Positions 17,921-26,080 of a DNA stretch of 39,271 bases are shown one piece after another. How positions within the stretch are numbered: position 1 is the stretch's first letter; each line of letters starts with the position of its first letter. Both the position numbers and the translations under genes were made by a program. Source of the stretch: Gemmatimonadaceae bacterium (lineage in GTDB: Bacteria > Gemmatimonadota > Gemmatimonadetes > Gemmatimonadales > Gemmatimonadaceae). The notes under the pieces are model-generated. The model did no database searches, was not told the origin of the DNA, and saw nothing but the letters and a program-made list of their open reading frames with translations. The stretch covers positions 1 to 39,271 of the forward strand of contig JABFXC010000134.1 of the NCBI GenBank assembly GCA_013361935.1. The letters are read 5' to 3'.

Positions 17921-19090
17921 ATGACCCGCGTCTTCGATGACGATCTCGGCACCGGTTTCGGCACCCGCGCCATCCACGCCGGCCAGCGCCCCGAGCCGCT
18001 CGCCGGCGCCATCATGACGCCGGTCTATCTGACCTCGACGTACGTCCAGGACGGACTCGGTCAGAACAAGGGCTACGAGTACGCGCGCGGCAAGAATCCG
18101 ACGCGTGAGGCGCTGGAACGAAATGTCGCCGCTCTCGAGGGCGGACGCCATGGCTTCGCGTTCGCGAGCGGCGTCGCGTGCGTCGACTCGATCATGAAGC
18201 TTTTCAAATCCGGCGATCACATCGTCTGCGGCGAGAACGTCTACGGCGGTACCTTCCGCCTCTTCGATCGGCTGCTGCAGAACCTCGGGCTCAGCTTCAC
18301 CTACGTCGACACCCGCGACTCGCAGCGCATCGCCGACGCCGTCACGAAGCGGACCGTCGCCATCCTCGTGGAGACGCCGACCAATCCGCTCATGCGGCTC
18401 ACCGATCTCGCCGAGTCGGCGCAGATCGCCCACCGCGCCAGCGCGCTGCTCATCGTCGACAACACCTTCGCGTCGCCCTTCTTCCAGCGCCCCCTCGAGC
18501 TCGGCGCCGACATCGTCTTCCACTCGACCACGAAGTACCTGAACGGTCACAGCGACATGATCGGCGGCATCGCGATCGTGAACGATGACGATATCGCAAC
18601 GAAGCTGCAGTTCATCCACAACGCCGCGGGCGCGGTGCAGGGTCCGTTCGACTCCTGGCTCGCGCTCCGCGGGACGAAGACGCTGCACCTGCGCATGCCT
18701 CGCCACGACGAGAACGGCCGGCGCATCGCCGCCTGGCTCGCCGAGCGCCTCGGCGCCGAGCGCGTGATCTACCCGGGGCTGCCCTCGCACCCGCAGCACG
18801 CGCTCGCGAAGAAGCAGATGTCCGGCTTCGGCGGGATGATCTCGATCGAGCTCGGGACGAAGGAGCGCGCCGCCACGGTGCTCTCGCGCGTCCGCGTCTT
18901 CTCCCTCGCCGAGTCCCTCGGCGGAGTGGAGTCGCTGATCTCGAATCCGGCGATGATGACCCACGCCTCCGTGCCGCTCGAGCGGCGCGCGCAGCTCGGC
19001 ATCACGGAGGGACTCCTGCGCCTCTCCTGCGGCGTCGAGGATGCCAGCGACCTCCTCGCCGATCTGGAGCAGGCGCTCGAGGGCATGTGA
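17921..19090 (+). CDS. Cys/Met metabolism PLP-dependent enzyme (cystathionine synthase/lyase-like)
   Basis: This 389-aa trans-sulfuration enzyme belongs to the cystathionine gamma-synthase / beta- or gamma-lyase family. The family N-terminus is TRAIHAGQRPEP, followed by PVYLTSTYVQ and YEYARGKNPTREALE. PLP residues are ENVYGGT (about 105-111), ETPTNP, DNTFASP and the Schiff-base lysine K205 in HSTTKYLNGHSD. The C-terminal SLGGVESLISNPAMMTHASVP is typical. These motifs do not separate synthase from lyase, so I give no symbol. The ATG at 17921 begins right at the family N-terminus; the long open frame upstream is antisense to the response regulator gene and was rejected. Confidence 0.92.
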   Translation: MTRVFDDDLGTGFGTRAIHAGQRPEPLAGAIMTPVYLTSTYVQDGLGQNKGYEYARGKNPTREALERNVAALEGGRHGFAFASGVACVDSIMKLFKSGDHIVCGENVYGGTFRLFDRLLQNLGLSFTYVDTRDSQRIADAVTKRTVAILVETPTNPLMRLTDLAESAQIAHRASALLIVDNTFASPFFQRPLELGADIVFHSTTKYLNGHSDMIGGIAIVNDDDIATKLQFIHNAAGAVQGPFDSWLALRGTKTLHLRMPRHDENGRRIAAWLAERLGAERVIYPGLPSHPQHALAKKQMSGFGGMISIELGTKERAATVLSRVRVFSLAESLGGVESLISNPAMMTHASVPLERRAQLGITEGLLRLSCGVEDASDLLADLEQALEGM

Positions 19091-19156
19091 TCACCGGCGC
19101 CGACACTTCGCCGGCGCTCGTACCGTAAGGCCGGAATCCTCTCACTGGAGCCCGCC

Positions 19157-20128
19157 GTGCCCGACCGTCAGATCCTCACGCAGATCTCCCCCCGCGCCTG
19201 GGAGCACCCCGCCGACCGCGCCGCGCTGAACACGCTTCGCGCTCTGCCCGGGTTCGACGAGGTGCTGCGGAAGGCGCTCTCCGTGCTCGGCGAGCGGGGC
19301 ATCCGCCAGATCTTCCTCGCCAACGCGGTGAAGGTCGGTCCGACGCAGCGCCCCGCGCTCGACGCGATGTACGGCGAAGTCCTCGCGACGCTCGACGCGC
19401 CGATGCGCTACGAGCTGTACGTCGCGCAGCACTACGAGGCGAACGCGTTCTGCATCGGCTTCGACAAGCCGTTCATCGTCGTCAACTCGCAGATGATCGA
19501 GCTCCTCGAGCCCGAGGAGCGTCGCGCGGTGCTCGCGCACGAGGTCGGGCATGCGATGAGCGGCCACGCGGTCTATACGACGCTCGCCCTGCTCTTCCTC
19601 CTCGTCGGGACCCGCTTCCTCCCGTGGCTCGCCGGGATGGCGATTCTCCCGATCGAGCTCGCGCTCTTCGAGTGGTATCGCAAGGCGGAGTTCTCCGCCG
19701 ATCGCGCCGCGCTGCTCGGCTCGCAGGACCCGCGCGCGGCGATGAGCCTCTTCCTCAAGCTGGCCGGCGGTCTGCGCTACGACGACGAGATCGATCTCGA
19801 CGCGTTCCTCGTCCAGGCGGCCGAGTACGAGACGCAGGGCGACATCACCGACAACGTCTGGAAGATCCTCAACACCGCGTTCCGGACGCATCCCTTCGCG
19901 ACCGTGCGCGCGGCGGAGCTGCAGCGCTGGATCGGCACCGGGGAGTACGACCGTATTCTCCGCGGTGAGTACATGCGCCGTGGACAGGAGCCACGGCCGC
20001 TGGGCGACGACTACGCTGAGGCCGGCGACTACTACCGGCGCCAGGCGAAGAGCGCCGTCGACGCGGTGAACGACGTCATCACCCGGGCGCGCGACGCCTT
20101 CAACGACCGGCGGACCAGGCGCGAGTGA
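19157..20128 (+). CDS. M48 family zinc metallopeptidase
   Basis: This is a 323-aa peptidase with zinc site HEVGH (H128, E129, H132) and third ligand E178 in AEFSADRAAL, the standard M48 arrangement. A hydrophobic stretch at residues about 138-172 lies between the two metal motifs, as in HtpX-like membrane peptidases, and could form one or two membrane segments. There is no N-terminal signal peptide. The C-terminal tail is polar and helical. The GTG start at 19157 follows the PLP enzyme by 66 bp, and the stop overlaps the purD start (GTGA), so it is co-transcribed with purD although no functional link is obvious. The role is probably membrane protein quality control. Confidence 0.88.
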   Translation: MPDRQILTQISPRAWEHPADRAALNTLRALPGFDEVLRKALSVLGERGIRQIFLANAVKVGPTQRPALDAMYGEVLATLDAPMRYELYVAQHYEANAFCIGFDKPFIVVNSQMIELLEPEERRAVLAHEVGHAMSGHAVYTTLALLFLLVGTRFLPWLAGMAILPIELALFEWYRKAEFSADRAALLGSQDPRAAMSLFLKLAGGLRYDDEIDLDAFLVQAAEYETQGDITDNVWKILNTAFRTHPFATVRAAELQRWIGTGEYDRILRGEYMRRGQEPRPLGDDYAEAGDYYRRQAKSAVDAVNDVITRARDAFNDRRTRRE

Positions 20129-21411
20129 AAGCACTGATCGTCGGCGGGGGCGGGCGCGAGCACGCCCTCGCCTGGAAGCTGAAGCAGGATGACCCCGCGC
20201 TCGATCTCCTGGCGGCACCGGGGAACCCGGGAATCGCCGAGCTCGCGCGCTGCCTCCCCATCGCGGCGACCGACGTTCCCGCGCTGCTCGATCTGGCGCG
20301 CCGCGAGCGGGTGGACCTGGTGGTGGTGGGCCCGGAGGCGCCCCTCGCCGCCGGGATCGTGGACGAGTTCCGCCGGGCGGGGATCCCGATCTTCGGTCCC
20401 ACCCGCGCCGCCGCCGAGATCGAGACCTCGAAGACCTTCGCCAAGGAGCTCATGCTCCGCGCCGGGATCCCGACCGCCCGCGCCGAGCGGTATACCGACG
20501 TCGACGATGCGAAGGCTGCGGTTCGGCGGTTTGGTGCTCCCGTCGTCATCAAGGCGAGCGGGCTCGCGGCGGGAAAGGGCGTCGTGGTGGCCGGGAGCAT
20601 GGAGGAGGCCGACACTGCGATCGAGATGATGCTCCTCGAGGGCGCCTTCGGCGCCGCCGGCGCCGAGCTGCTGGTGGAGGAGTTCATGGAAGGCGAGGAG
20701 CTGTCGCTGTTTGCGATCACCGACGGCACTCGCTTCCTGACCATGCTCCCGGCCCAGGACCACAAGCGTCTGGGCGACGGCGACCGCGGACCGAACACCG
20801 GCGGCATGGGAGCCTATGCTCCCGTTTCGATCGGTACACCGGAACTGATCGACGCTGCGTGCTCCAGAATCATCGAGCCGACGCTACTGGCCATGCGGGA
20901 GCACGGCCGGCCGTTCACGGGGCTGCTCTACGCGGGGTTGATGCTCACGAACGAGGGGCCGAAGGTCGTCGAGTTCAACTGCCGCTTCGGCGACCCGGAG
21001 ACGGAGGCGATCCTTCCGCTCATGCGGAGCACTCTGCTCCAACCGATGCTCGCTGTCGCCCGTGGGGAGTCGCTGGCCGGAGCACCTGAGATCAGCTGGG
21101 AGCACGGGTCTTCGGTGACGACCGTCGTCGCCGCGCCGGGCTACCCCGACCACCCGGCCACAGGCGCCACCCTGTCGATTCCCGCCGTGGGCTCGAACGT
21201 CCACGTTTTCCACGCCGGAACGAGGCGTGAGACCGATGGCCGCCTGATCTCCGCCGGGGGCCGCGTTCTCGCCGTCACCGCCGTCGCCGGGACGCTCGAC
21301 GAAGCGCGCGAGCGGAGCGCCGCCGCGGCGGCGGCCGTGCTCCTCGAGGGGAAGCAGCTCCGGCGCGACATCGGCTGGCGAGAGCTGGCGCGCGGTGCCC
21401 GAGCTTCCTGA
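20125..21411 (+). CDS. purD: Phosphoribosylamine-glycine ligase
   Basis: This is GARS, 428 aa, the second step of de novo purine synthesis (phosphoribosylamine + glycine + ATP to GAR). The N-terminus is VLIVGGGGREHALAWKL-like, starting at GTG (MKALIVGGGGREHAL). The ATP-grasp core contains KTFAKELM, VIKASGLAAGKGVVV, EEFMEGEELS and DHKRLGDGDRGPNTGGMGAY, and the C-terminal domain has EFNCRFGDPETEA. Length is normal for the family. It overlaps the M48 gene by 4 nt and mutM by 17 nt, giving a tight run of unlike functions. No other pur gene is adjacent; guaB is 15 kb away. Confidence 0.97.
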   Translation: MKALIVGGGGREHALAWKLKQDDPALDLLAAPGNPGIAELARCLPIAATDVPALLDLARRERVDLVVVGPEAPLAAGIVDEFRRAGIPIFGPTRAAAEIETSKTFAKELMLRAGIPTARAERYTDVDDAKAAVRRFGAPVVIKASGLAAGKGVVVAGSMEEADTAIEMMLLEGAFGAAGAELLVEEFMEGEELSLFAITDGTRFLTMLPAQDHKRLGDGDRGPNTGGMGAYAPVSIGTPELIDAACSRIIEPTLLAMREHGRPFTGLLYAGLMLTNEGPKVVEFNCRFGDPETEAILPLMRSTLLQPMLAVARGESLAGAPEISWEHGSSVTTVVAAPGYPDHPATGATLSIPAVGSNVHVFHAGTRRETDGRLISAGGRVLAVTAVAGTLDEARERSAAAAAAVLLEGKQLRRDIGWRELARGARAS

Positions 21412-22222
21412 AACGGAGACGATCGCCCGCGACCTCGACGCCGAGATCACCGGGCGGACGATCGTCGCCGCGGCCGTGACCAGGGCGGACGTCCTGCGCG
21501 AAGTGACCCCCGCTCAGCTCGTCCGGCGCACCAGAGGCCGGACCATCGCTCGCGCCTGGCGGCGCGCCAAGCTCGTGGTGATCGATCTCGACGACGGCGA
21601 GCGCATCGTCGTGCAGCCGCGCTTCACCGGCGCGCTCCTCCTCGACGCCGGCGCGCTCCCGGAGAGCGAGCGGCGGTTCTCCACCCTCCACTTCGACCTC
21701 GACGACGGCCGGCGCCTTCACTACCGCGACATCAGACGGCTGGGCACGGTCGCGCTCATGGGCCCCGCCCGCTTCGACGAGTATTCCGCGACGTTAGGCA
21801 TCGAGCCCCTTGACCCGGAGCTGTCGGCGGAGCGATTATCGGTCCTTCTTCGGGGCTCGCGTCAGGCGGTCAAGAAGCTTCTGATGGACCAGCGGGTGAT
21901 CGTCGGCATCGGCAACATCTACGCGAACGAGGCCCTCTGGCGGGCGGGGATCGACCCGTCGCGCGAGGCGCGGTCTCTCGCGCGCGAGGAGGTCGACCGG
22001 CTGCACGACGGGATCGTCTCGGTCCTCAGCGAATCGATCGAGGCACGGGGTACGAGCTTCCGCGATTACCGCGACGCGAGCGGGGGAAAGGGCGGCTTCG
22101 TCGAGAAGCTCGCCGTGTACGGCCGCGGTGGGCTTCCCTGCCCCCGTTGCGGCGCGCGGCTCGTCGACACTCACGCCGTCGACGGCCGCACCACCGTGTT
22201 CTGCGCTCGATGCCAAGAGTAA
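21395..22222 (+). CDS. mutM: Formamidopyrimidine-DNA glycosylase
   Basis: This 275-aa base-excision repair enzyme removes 8-oxoguanine and formamidopyrimidines and nicks the abasic site. The N-terminus is PELPETETIARDL after the start, with catalytic Pro2 and Glu3, and there is a conserved Lys near residue 59. The helix-two-turn-helix is VGIGNIYANEALWRAGIDP. The C-terminal zinc finger is C249-x2-C252-x17-C270-x2-C273 with the loop arginine in DGRTTVF. The GTG start overlaps purD by 17 nt, and the 3' end overlaps the nuclease gene by 13 nt. It has two TTA codons; one is in a CGTTAGGCA repeat, the other (about 21836) is not. Confidence 0.97.
   Translation: MPELPETETIARDLDAEITGRTIVAAAVTRADVLREVTPAQLVRRTRGRTIARAWRRAKLVVIDLDDGERIVVQPRFTGALLLDAGALPESERRFSTLHFDLDDGRRLHYRDIRRLGTVALMGPARFDEYSATLGIEPLDPELSAERLSVLLRGSRQAVKKLLMDQRVIVGIGNIYANEALWRAGIDPSREARSLAREEVDRLHDGIVSVLSESIEARGTSFRDYRDASGGKGGFVEKLAVYGRGGLPCPRCGARLVDTHAVDGRTTVFCARCQE
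21792..21800 (+). repeat. CGTTAGGCA dispersed 9-mer, copy 4
   Basis: Exact copy in mutM, sense to the gene. It is read (A)CG TTA GGC A, giving Thr-Leu-Gly with a TTA codon. Confidence 0.7.
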
Positions 22223-23346
22223 GACGCAACGTCTCCGCGGATTTCAGGCAGCCCACGAGCGAAGCCCAGCTCGCGGCGATGCGCGCCGATGTCCGCGCGC
22301 GCTGCGAGGACCGCCCCGGCGTCTACCGCATGACGTCCCCCGACGGCGAGATCGTCTACGTCGGCAAGTCGAAGCGCGTGCGCACGCGGCTCCTCAGCTA
22401 CTTCCGCTGCGCCCCCGGCGAGAAGGGCGCGCGTATCGTCCGCGAGGCCACGAACATCGAGTGGGAATACACACCGAGCGAGTTCGCCGCGCTCCTCGCC
22501 GAGCTGCGCCTGATCAAGAAGCTGCGGCCGCGGTTCAACGTCGCCATGAAGCGCGACGCGCGCCACTTCGCGTTCATCAAGGTCACGCGCGGACCGGCGA
22601 ACAAGCTCCTCGTCGTCCGCGGCGCGGGCGACGAGTCGGCGGACTTCTACTACGGTCCGTATCACGGCGCGCAGCGCGTGAACGAGGCGGTGCGCGAGCT
22701 CAACGACGCGCTCGGCCTTCGGGACTGCGGCAGCGATCGGAAGATGCACTTCGCCGATCAGGCGGAGCTCTTCCAGCTCTCCCCGCGCACGCCGGGGTGC
22801 ATCCGCTACGAGATCCGGAAGTGCCTCGGCCCCTGCGTCGCGGCCTGCACCCTCGACGAGTACGCGGGGCGGGTCCGGATGGCGCGCGCCTTCCTCGAGG
22901 GTGTGGACGACTCGCCCCTCGATGGACTGCGCCGCGAGATGCTCGCGAGCAGCGAGCGGATGGAGTTCGAGCGGGCGGCATCGCTGCGCGACAAGCTCTC
23001 CCGCCTCGAGACGCTGCGCGAGCAGTTCATCCGCTTCCGGTTCGCCGTGGAGACGCTCTCGTTCCTCTACGAGGTGCCGGGGCACGCCGGCGACGACCGG
23101 GTCTATCTCATCCGGCGGGGCCGCGTGCGCGCCGAGCGGCCGGCGCCGAAGAGTGCGGCGGATCGTTCGGACCTCAGAGCGCTCGCCGACGACGTTTTCA
23201 GCGGCGTCGAATACGAGGGTGCGGGCGTCCCGTCGCACGAGATCGACGAGCTGCTCCTCCTCTCCTCCTGGTTCAGGCGGTTCCCCGCGGAGCTGGAGCG
23301 CACGGAGACGCACAAGCTCGCACGCCGCCAGCGCCGCTCGGCCTGA
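22210..23346 (+). CDS. UvrC N-terminal-like GIY-YIG endonuclease
   Basis: This 378-aa protein resembles the N-terminal half of the excinuclease subunit UvrC. It has a GIY-YIG nuclease domain (residues about 36-115, with GVYRMTSPDGEIVYVGKSKRVRTRLLSYF), then the cysteine cluster C173, C197, C205 and C209 (CIRYEIRKCLGPCVAAC). These cysteines align with the four Fe-S cysteines of UvrC. A UVR (UvrB-binding) helix-loop lies near 250-275. The UvrC C-terminal RNase H-like nuclease and HhH domains are absent; the protein ends naturally before the SET gene. It is therefore Cho-like in making at most the 3' incision, but unlike Cho it keeps the Cys cluster and UVR motif. The ATG at 22210 overlaps mutM by 13 nt, so the two repair enzymes are probably coupled. 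Confidence 0.85.
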   Translation: MPRVRRNVSADFRQPTSEAQLAAMRADVRARCEDRPGVYRMTSPDGEIVYVGKSKRVRTRLLSYFRCAPGEKGARIVREATNIEWEYTPSEFAALLAELRLIKKLRPRFNVAMKRDARHFAFIKVTRGPANKLLVVRGAGDESADFYYGPYHGAQRVNEAVRELNDALGLRDCGSDRKMHFADQAELFQLSPRTPGCIRYEIRKCLGPCVAACTLDEYAGRVRMARAFLEGVDDSPLDGLRREMLASSERMEFERAASLRDKLSRLETLREQFIRFRFAVETLSFLYEVPGHAGDDRVYLIRRGRVRAERPAPKSAADRSDLRALADDVFSGVEYEGAGVPSHEIDELLLLSSWFRRFPAELERTETHKLARRQRRSA

Positions 23347-23361
23347 CGCCGCGCCGGACGC

Positions 23362-23844
23362 TCAGCGCTTCTTCGCGAGGATCGTCCCCCGGCACGTCGC
23401 CGCCCCGCAGCGGCAGGGATAGCGACGCTTCGCCGCCGGCGAATGCCGCTCCTCGAGCACGTACGCGTAGTCGTACGCGAGCTCCTCTCCCGCCGCGACG
23501 TCGCGGATCGTCTCGATCCAGATGCGGCCATCCTCCACGACCGCGTCGCAGTTCGGGTCGCAGGAGTGGTTGATGAAGCGCGCCTCGTTCCCATCCACCG
23601 CCGCGTCGATGACCACGTCGTCGTCGATCGCGAAGAGGAAGGTGTGATGGCGCTCGTGCTCGTCGTCCGGGTACCGCGCGTCCGCCTGCGCCGGAGTCAG
23701 CCGCTCCCCCGCGTACTCGATGAGCCGGCGCCCCGCGGGGATTGCGCGGGTCGCGAAGGCACCGAGTCCCTGCATCGGCGAGGGGCGGATTTCGAAGGGA
23801 AGATCGTCGCGCACGGTCGGAGAGAGCTGGCGAGTCTCTTGCAC
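23362..23844 (-). CDS. SET-domain protein lysine methyltransferase
   Basis: This is a compact 160-aa SET domain with a eukaryote-like layout. It has GLGAFATRAIPAG (SAM-binding GxG region, residues 26-38), YAGERL, then INHSCDPNCD (91-100), then ELAYDYAY (121-128), then a post-SET zinc motif C144-x-C146-x4-C151 (YPCRCGAATCRGTI). Together with C95 this gives the four Zn ligands known from SET methyltransferases. It should transfer methyl groups from SAM to a protein lysine; the target is unknown. No ATG is available before the domain except inside the divergent small gene, so GTG 23844 is used. It is convergent with the UvrC-like gene. Confidence 0.85.
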   Translation of the reverse strand: MQETRQLSPTVRDDLPFEIRPSPMQGLGAFATRAIPAGRRLIEYAGERLTPAQADARYPDDEHERHHTFLFAIDDDVVIDAAVDGNEARFINHSCDPNCDAVVEDGRIWIETIRDVAAGEELAYDYAYVLEERHSPAAKRRYPCRCGAATCRGTILAKKR

Positions 23845-23904
23845 AATAGCGACCCGGAGCCGCGCGCGGCACGGCGCGGGAAACGAAGCGACTCGGAGCG
23901 ATGC

Positions 23905-24123
23905 ATGGCGACGACCTGGCAGCCCACGACGCTCGTGCAGTGCGTGAGCATCAAGCCCTGGCTCACCTATCCCGGCTGTGACGAGCCCGGCGGCTGTCAC
24001 GATCTGACGTTAGGCAGGATCTACCGCCTCCTCGGGATCGAGGCCGACGGCGCCTTCTACCGGATCGTCGATGATTCGGGCGGGGACTACCTGTACCCGG
24101 CATCACACTTCCGGGAGATCTGA
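23905..24123 (+). CDS. Uncharacterised 72-aa protein
   Basis: This is a small acidic protein with three cysteines (residues 13, 25 and 31, in LVQCVSIK and YPGCDEPGGCHD). The second half is LGRIYRLLGIEADGAFYRIVDDSGGDYLYPASHF, whose strand pattern suggests a small SH3-like barrel. I do not recognise a named family. The ATG at 23905 has GGAG about 8 bases upstream. Codon use matches the neighbours, and it contains one CGTTAGGCA repeat in frame. It is divergent from the SET gene (60-bp gap) and convergent with the phosphoesterase gene. The spaced cysteines might bind metal; this is a guess. Confidence 0.68.
   Translation: MATTWQPTTLVQCVSIKPWLTYPGCDEPGGCHDLTLGRIYRLLGIEADGAFYRIVDDSGGDYLYPASHFREI
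24008..24016 (+). repeat. CGTTAGGCA dispersed 9-mer, copy 5
   Basis: Exact copy in the 72-aa protein gene, sense. It is read (A)CG TTA GGC A, giving Thr-Leu-Gly with a TTA codon. Confidence 0.7.
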
Positions 24124-24132
24124 GCGCGCGGA

Positions 24133-24600
24133 TCAGAGCGGCCTGATCTCCACCGCGGCCTGGCCCCCGTCGACGGTGAGCACCGCGACGCTGGGCTCCA
24201 GACGGAAGCGGCGCGGGCCCGCGGCCCCGGGGTTCACCACCAGCTTCTCCCCGACCCGGGTCACCAGCTGCTGGTGCGTGTGCCCGTAGACGATGACGTC
24301 CGCGTCGTAGCGCGCGGCGAGCCGCTCCGGCGTCGGCGAGCCCAGCTCGTGCCCGTGGCTGACGTGGATCCGTACGCCTTCAACGTCGATCTCGATCGAC
24401 TCGCGGAGCAGCGGCTGTCCTGGCGCGTCGGTGTTCCCGTAGACCGCCTGCACGGGAGCGATCAGCGCGAGCTCGTCGAGTATCTCGTCGCCGCCGACGT
24501 CCCCGGCATGCAGGATCAGGTCGACCCCCGCGAGCGCGGCGTGGACCTCCGCGCGGAGCTGACCATGCGTGTCCGAGATGAGTCCGATCCGGCGCGTCAC
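24133..24600 (-). CDS. YfcE/MJ0936-type metallophosphoesterase
   Basis: This is a 155-aa calcineurin-like phosphoesterase of the small YfcE type. All metal motifs are present: IGLISDTHG (DxH), ILHAGDVGG (GD), VYGNTD (GNTD in place of GNHD, as usual in this subfamily), VSHGHELG and VYGHTHQQ. Such enzymes hydrolyse phosphodiesters in vitro; natural substrates are unclear. The GTG at 24600 overlaps the stop of the methyltransferase gene (GTGA), so translation is probably coupled. It is convergent with the small gene, with a 9-bp gap. Confidence 0.9.
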   Translation of the reverse strand: MTRRIGLISDTHGQLRAEVHAALAGVDLILHAGDVGGDEILDELALIAPVQAVYGNTDAPGQPLLRESIEIDVEGVRIHVSHGHELGSPTPERLAARYDADVIVYGHTHQQLVTRVGEKLVVNPGAAGPRRFRLEPSVAVLTVDGGQAAVEIRPL

Positions 24601-25373
24601 GGCGTGCGCGTTCCCACGTGGATCGCGGCGATGCCGCAGGTCAGGGAGCGCGCGGACACGCTCGTGAACCCCGCGCTTCGCATCCGCGCCGCCAGCTCCT
24701 CCTCGGCGGGAAAGTGCGCGACCGATTGCGGGAGGTACCGGTAGGCGCTCCGGTGACCGCTGATCGCCCCGCCGACGAGTGGAAGCACGCGGTGAAAGTA
24801 GAGGTGATAGAGCGCGCGCACGACGGCCGAGCGCGGCGTGGTGAACTCGAGAATCACGAATCGCGCCCCGGGCGCGAGGACTCGACGGACTTCGCGGAGG
24901 CCCGCGTCGAGGTCGGCGAGATTGCGTGCGCCGAACGCGACGATCGCGCCGGCGACCGTCCCGGCGGCGAGAGGGAGCGCGAGCACGTCGGCCAGCACGG
25001 GGAACGTTGCCTGCGGATGGACCTTGGTGCGCCCCGCGCGAAGCATCGCTTCGGCGAAGTGGGCGGCGATCACGCGCCCGCCGAACCCGGGCGCCCGCGC
25101 GAGCGTGGCACTCACGTCCAGTGTGCCCGCGCAGAGGTCGAGATAGGTGCCCGCGGGTGCGCGCCGCCATCCGAGGGCGGCGATGGCGAGCCGCCGCCAT
25201 CGGCGATCGACGTTCAGGCTTAGGAGATGGTTGAGCAGATCGTAGCTCGGAGCGATCTGCTCGAAGACCGCGCGCACGAAATCCCGTTTCGCCGGCCCGC
25301 CTGCCGCGGCCTCCCCGGCGAGCGCGTCGTCGCGGCGGACGGCTGGCATCGGGGCGGGCGAGGTCGAACGCAT
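24597..25373 (-). CDS. UbiE/MenG-type quinone methyltransferase
   Basis: This 258-aa class I SAM methyltransferase resembles demethylmenaquinone/ubiquinone methyltransferases. It has FEQIAPSYDLLNHLLSLNVDRRWRR (family signature 1), YLDLCAGTLDVSATLA (SAM loop) and a block of the form 'FGARNLADLDAGLREVRRVL' followed by APGARFVILEFTTP (signature 2). A final VGGAISGHRSAYRYLPQSV corresponds to the family's late conserved block. It would methylate the ring of demethylmenaquinone at the membrane. The start is ambiguous: ATG 25373 gives a 40-residue polar leader, and ATG 25349 is possible. ATG 25487 would run across the divergent sigma-factor promoter region and is unlikely. No men genes are nearby. 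Confidence 0.88.
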   Translation of the reverse strand: MRSTSPAPMPAVRRDDALAGEAAAGGPAKRDFVRAVFEQIAPSYDLLNHLLSLNVDRRWRRLAIAALGWRRAPAGTYLDLCAGTLDVSATLARAPGFGGRVIAAHFAEAMLRAGRTKVHPQATFPVLADVLALPLAAGTVAGAIVAFGARNLADLDAGLREVRRVLAPGARFVILEFTTPRSAVVRALYHLYFHRVLPLVGGAISGHRSAYRYLPQSVAHFPAEEELAARMRSAGFTSVSARSLTCGIAAIHVGTRTP

Positions 25374-25480
25374 CGCGGAAAGCTCGACGCGGGCGATGCG
25401 GGCGGCAAGCGGCAGGCACATCCACGCTGGCCGCGCGCGGTCGAGCGGGCTAGTTTGCTCGCGCGGCCGCGCCGCGAAGA

Positions 25481-26080
25481 ATGCCACCCTCCCTCGACCT
25501 CCAGAACCTTCCCGACGCCGACGTCGTCGCCCTCGCGCAGGAGGGTCGCGAGGTGGCGTACCGGGAGCTCATCCGGCGCTACGAGCGTCCGGTGTTCTCG
25601 CTCGTCTTCCGCATGGTGCGCGACCGCGCGACCGCGGAGGACCTGTCGCAGGAGACCTTCATCAAGGTCCTGAACAACATCGACAAGTACGTCCCCGAGT
25701 TCAAATTTTCGAGCTGGCTGTTCAAGATCGCGAACAACCTGGCGATCGATCACCTCCGCCGCCGGCGGATCCAGACGGTGAGCATGGACGGGGCTCCCGA
25801 CGCGACCACGGCGTCGCAGATCGAGGCGACGTCGTTCGAGCTCGCGTCGCATGGCGAGTCGGCGCTGGACGAGCTGGAGGCGCGCGAGCTCGGGAGCGCG
25901 ATCGAGCGAGCCATCGCCGCGCTTCGGCCCGAGTACCGGTCGTGCATCATGCTCAGGCACGTCGAGGGCCGCTCCTACGAGGAGATCGCGGCGACGCTCG
26001 ACCTTCCGCTCGGCACGGTCAAGACGTACATCCATCGGGCCCGCCACGAGCTCCGCAAGGCGCTCGAGGAGGCCCGCTGA
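25481..26080 (+). CDS. ECF-type RNA polymerase sigma factor
   Basis: This is a 199-aa sigma factor with sigma-70 region 2 (residues about 22-95: YRELIRRYERPVFSLVFRMVRD, AEDLSQETFIKV, SWLFKIANNLAIDHLRRRR) and region 4 (about 138-195: LRPEYRSCIMLRHVEGRSYEEIAATL, then GTVKTYIHRARHELR). Regions 1 and 3 are absent, as in ECF (RpoE-like) factors. A zinc-finger membrane protein gene, probably its anti-sigma factor, follows after 100 bp, and then two envelope protein genes. This is the usual layout of an envelope-stress regulon. It is divergent from the methyltransferase gene. Confidence 0.95.
   Translation: MPPSLDLQNLPDADVVALAQEGREVAYRELIRRYERPVFSLVFRMVRDRATAEDLSQETFIKVLNNIDKYVPEFKFSSWLFKIANNLAIDHLRRRRIQTVSMDGAPDATTASQIEATSFELASHGESALDELEARELGSAIERAIAALRPEYRSCIMLRHVEGRSYEEIAATLDLPLGTVKTYIHRARHELRKALEEAR

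Noticed and set aside
19115..19130. GTAAGGCC strings (also near 34668) as degenerate repeat copies
   Set aside because: Core TTAGGC is not present; chance similarity.
19091..19156. Terminator between the PLP enzyme gene and the M48 peptidase gene (CCGGCG/CGCCGG)
   Set aside because: Only a 6-bp stem, no T tract, and ordinary for GC-rich DNA.
23845..24000. Upstream extension of the SET gene to 24000
   Set aside because: It runs antisense through the start of the 72-aa gene and adds no domain. GTG 23844 lies just before the SET homology.
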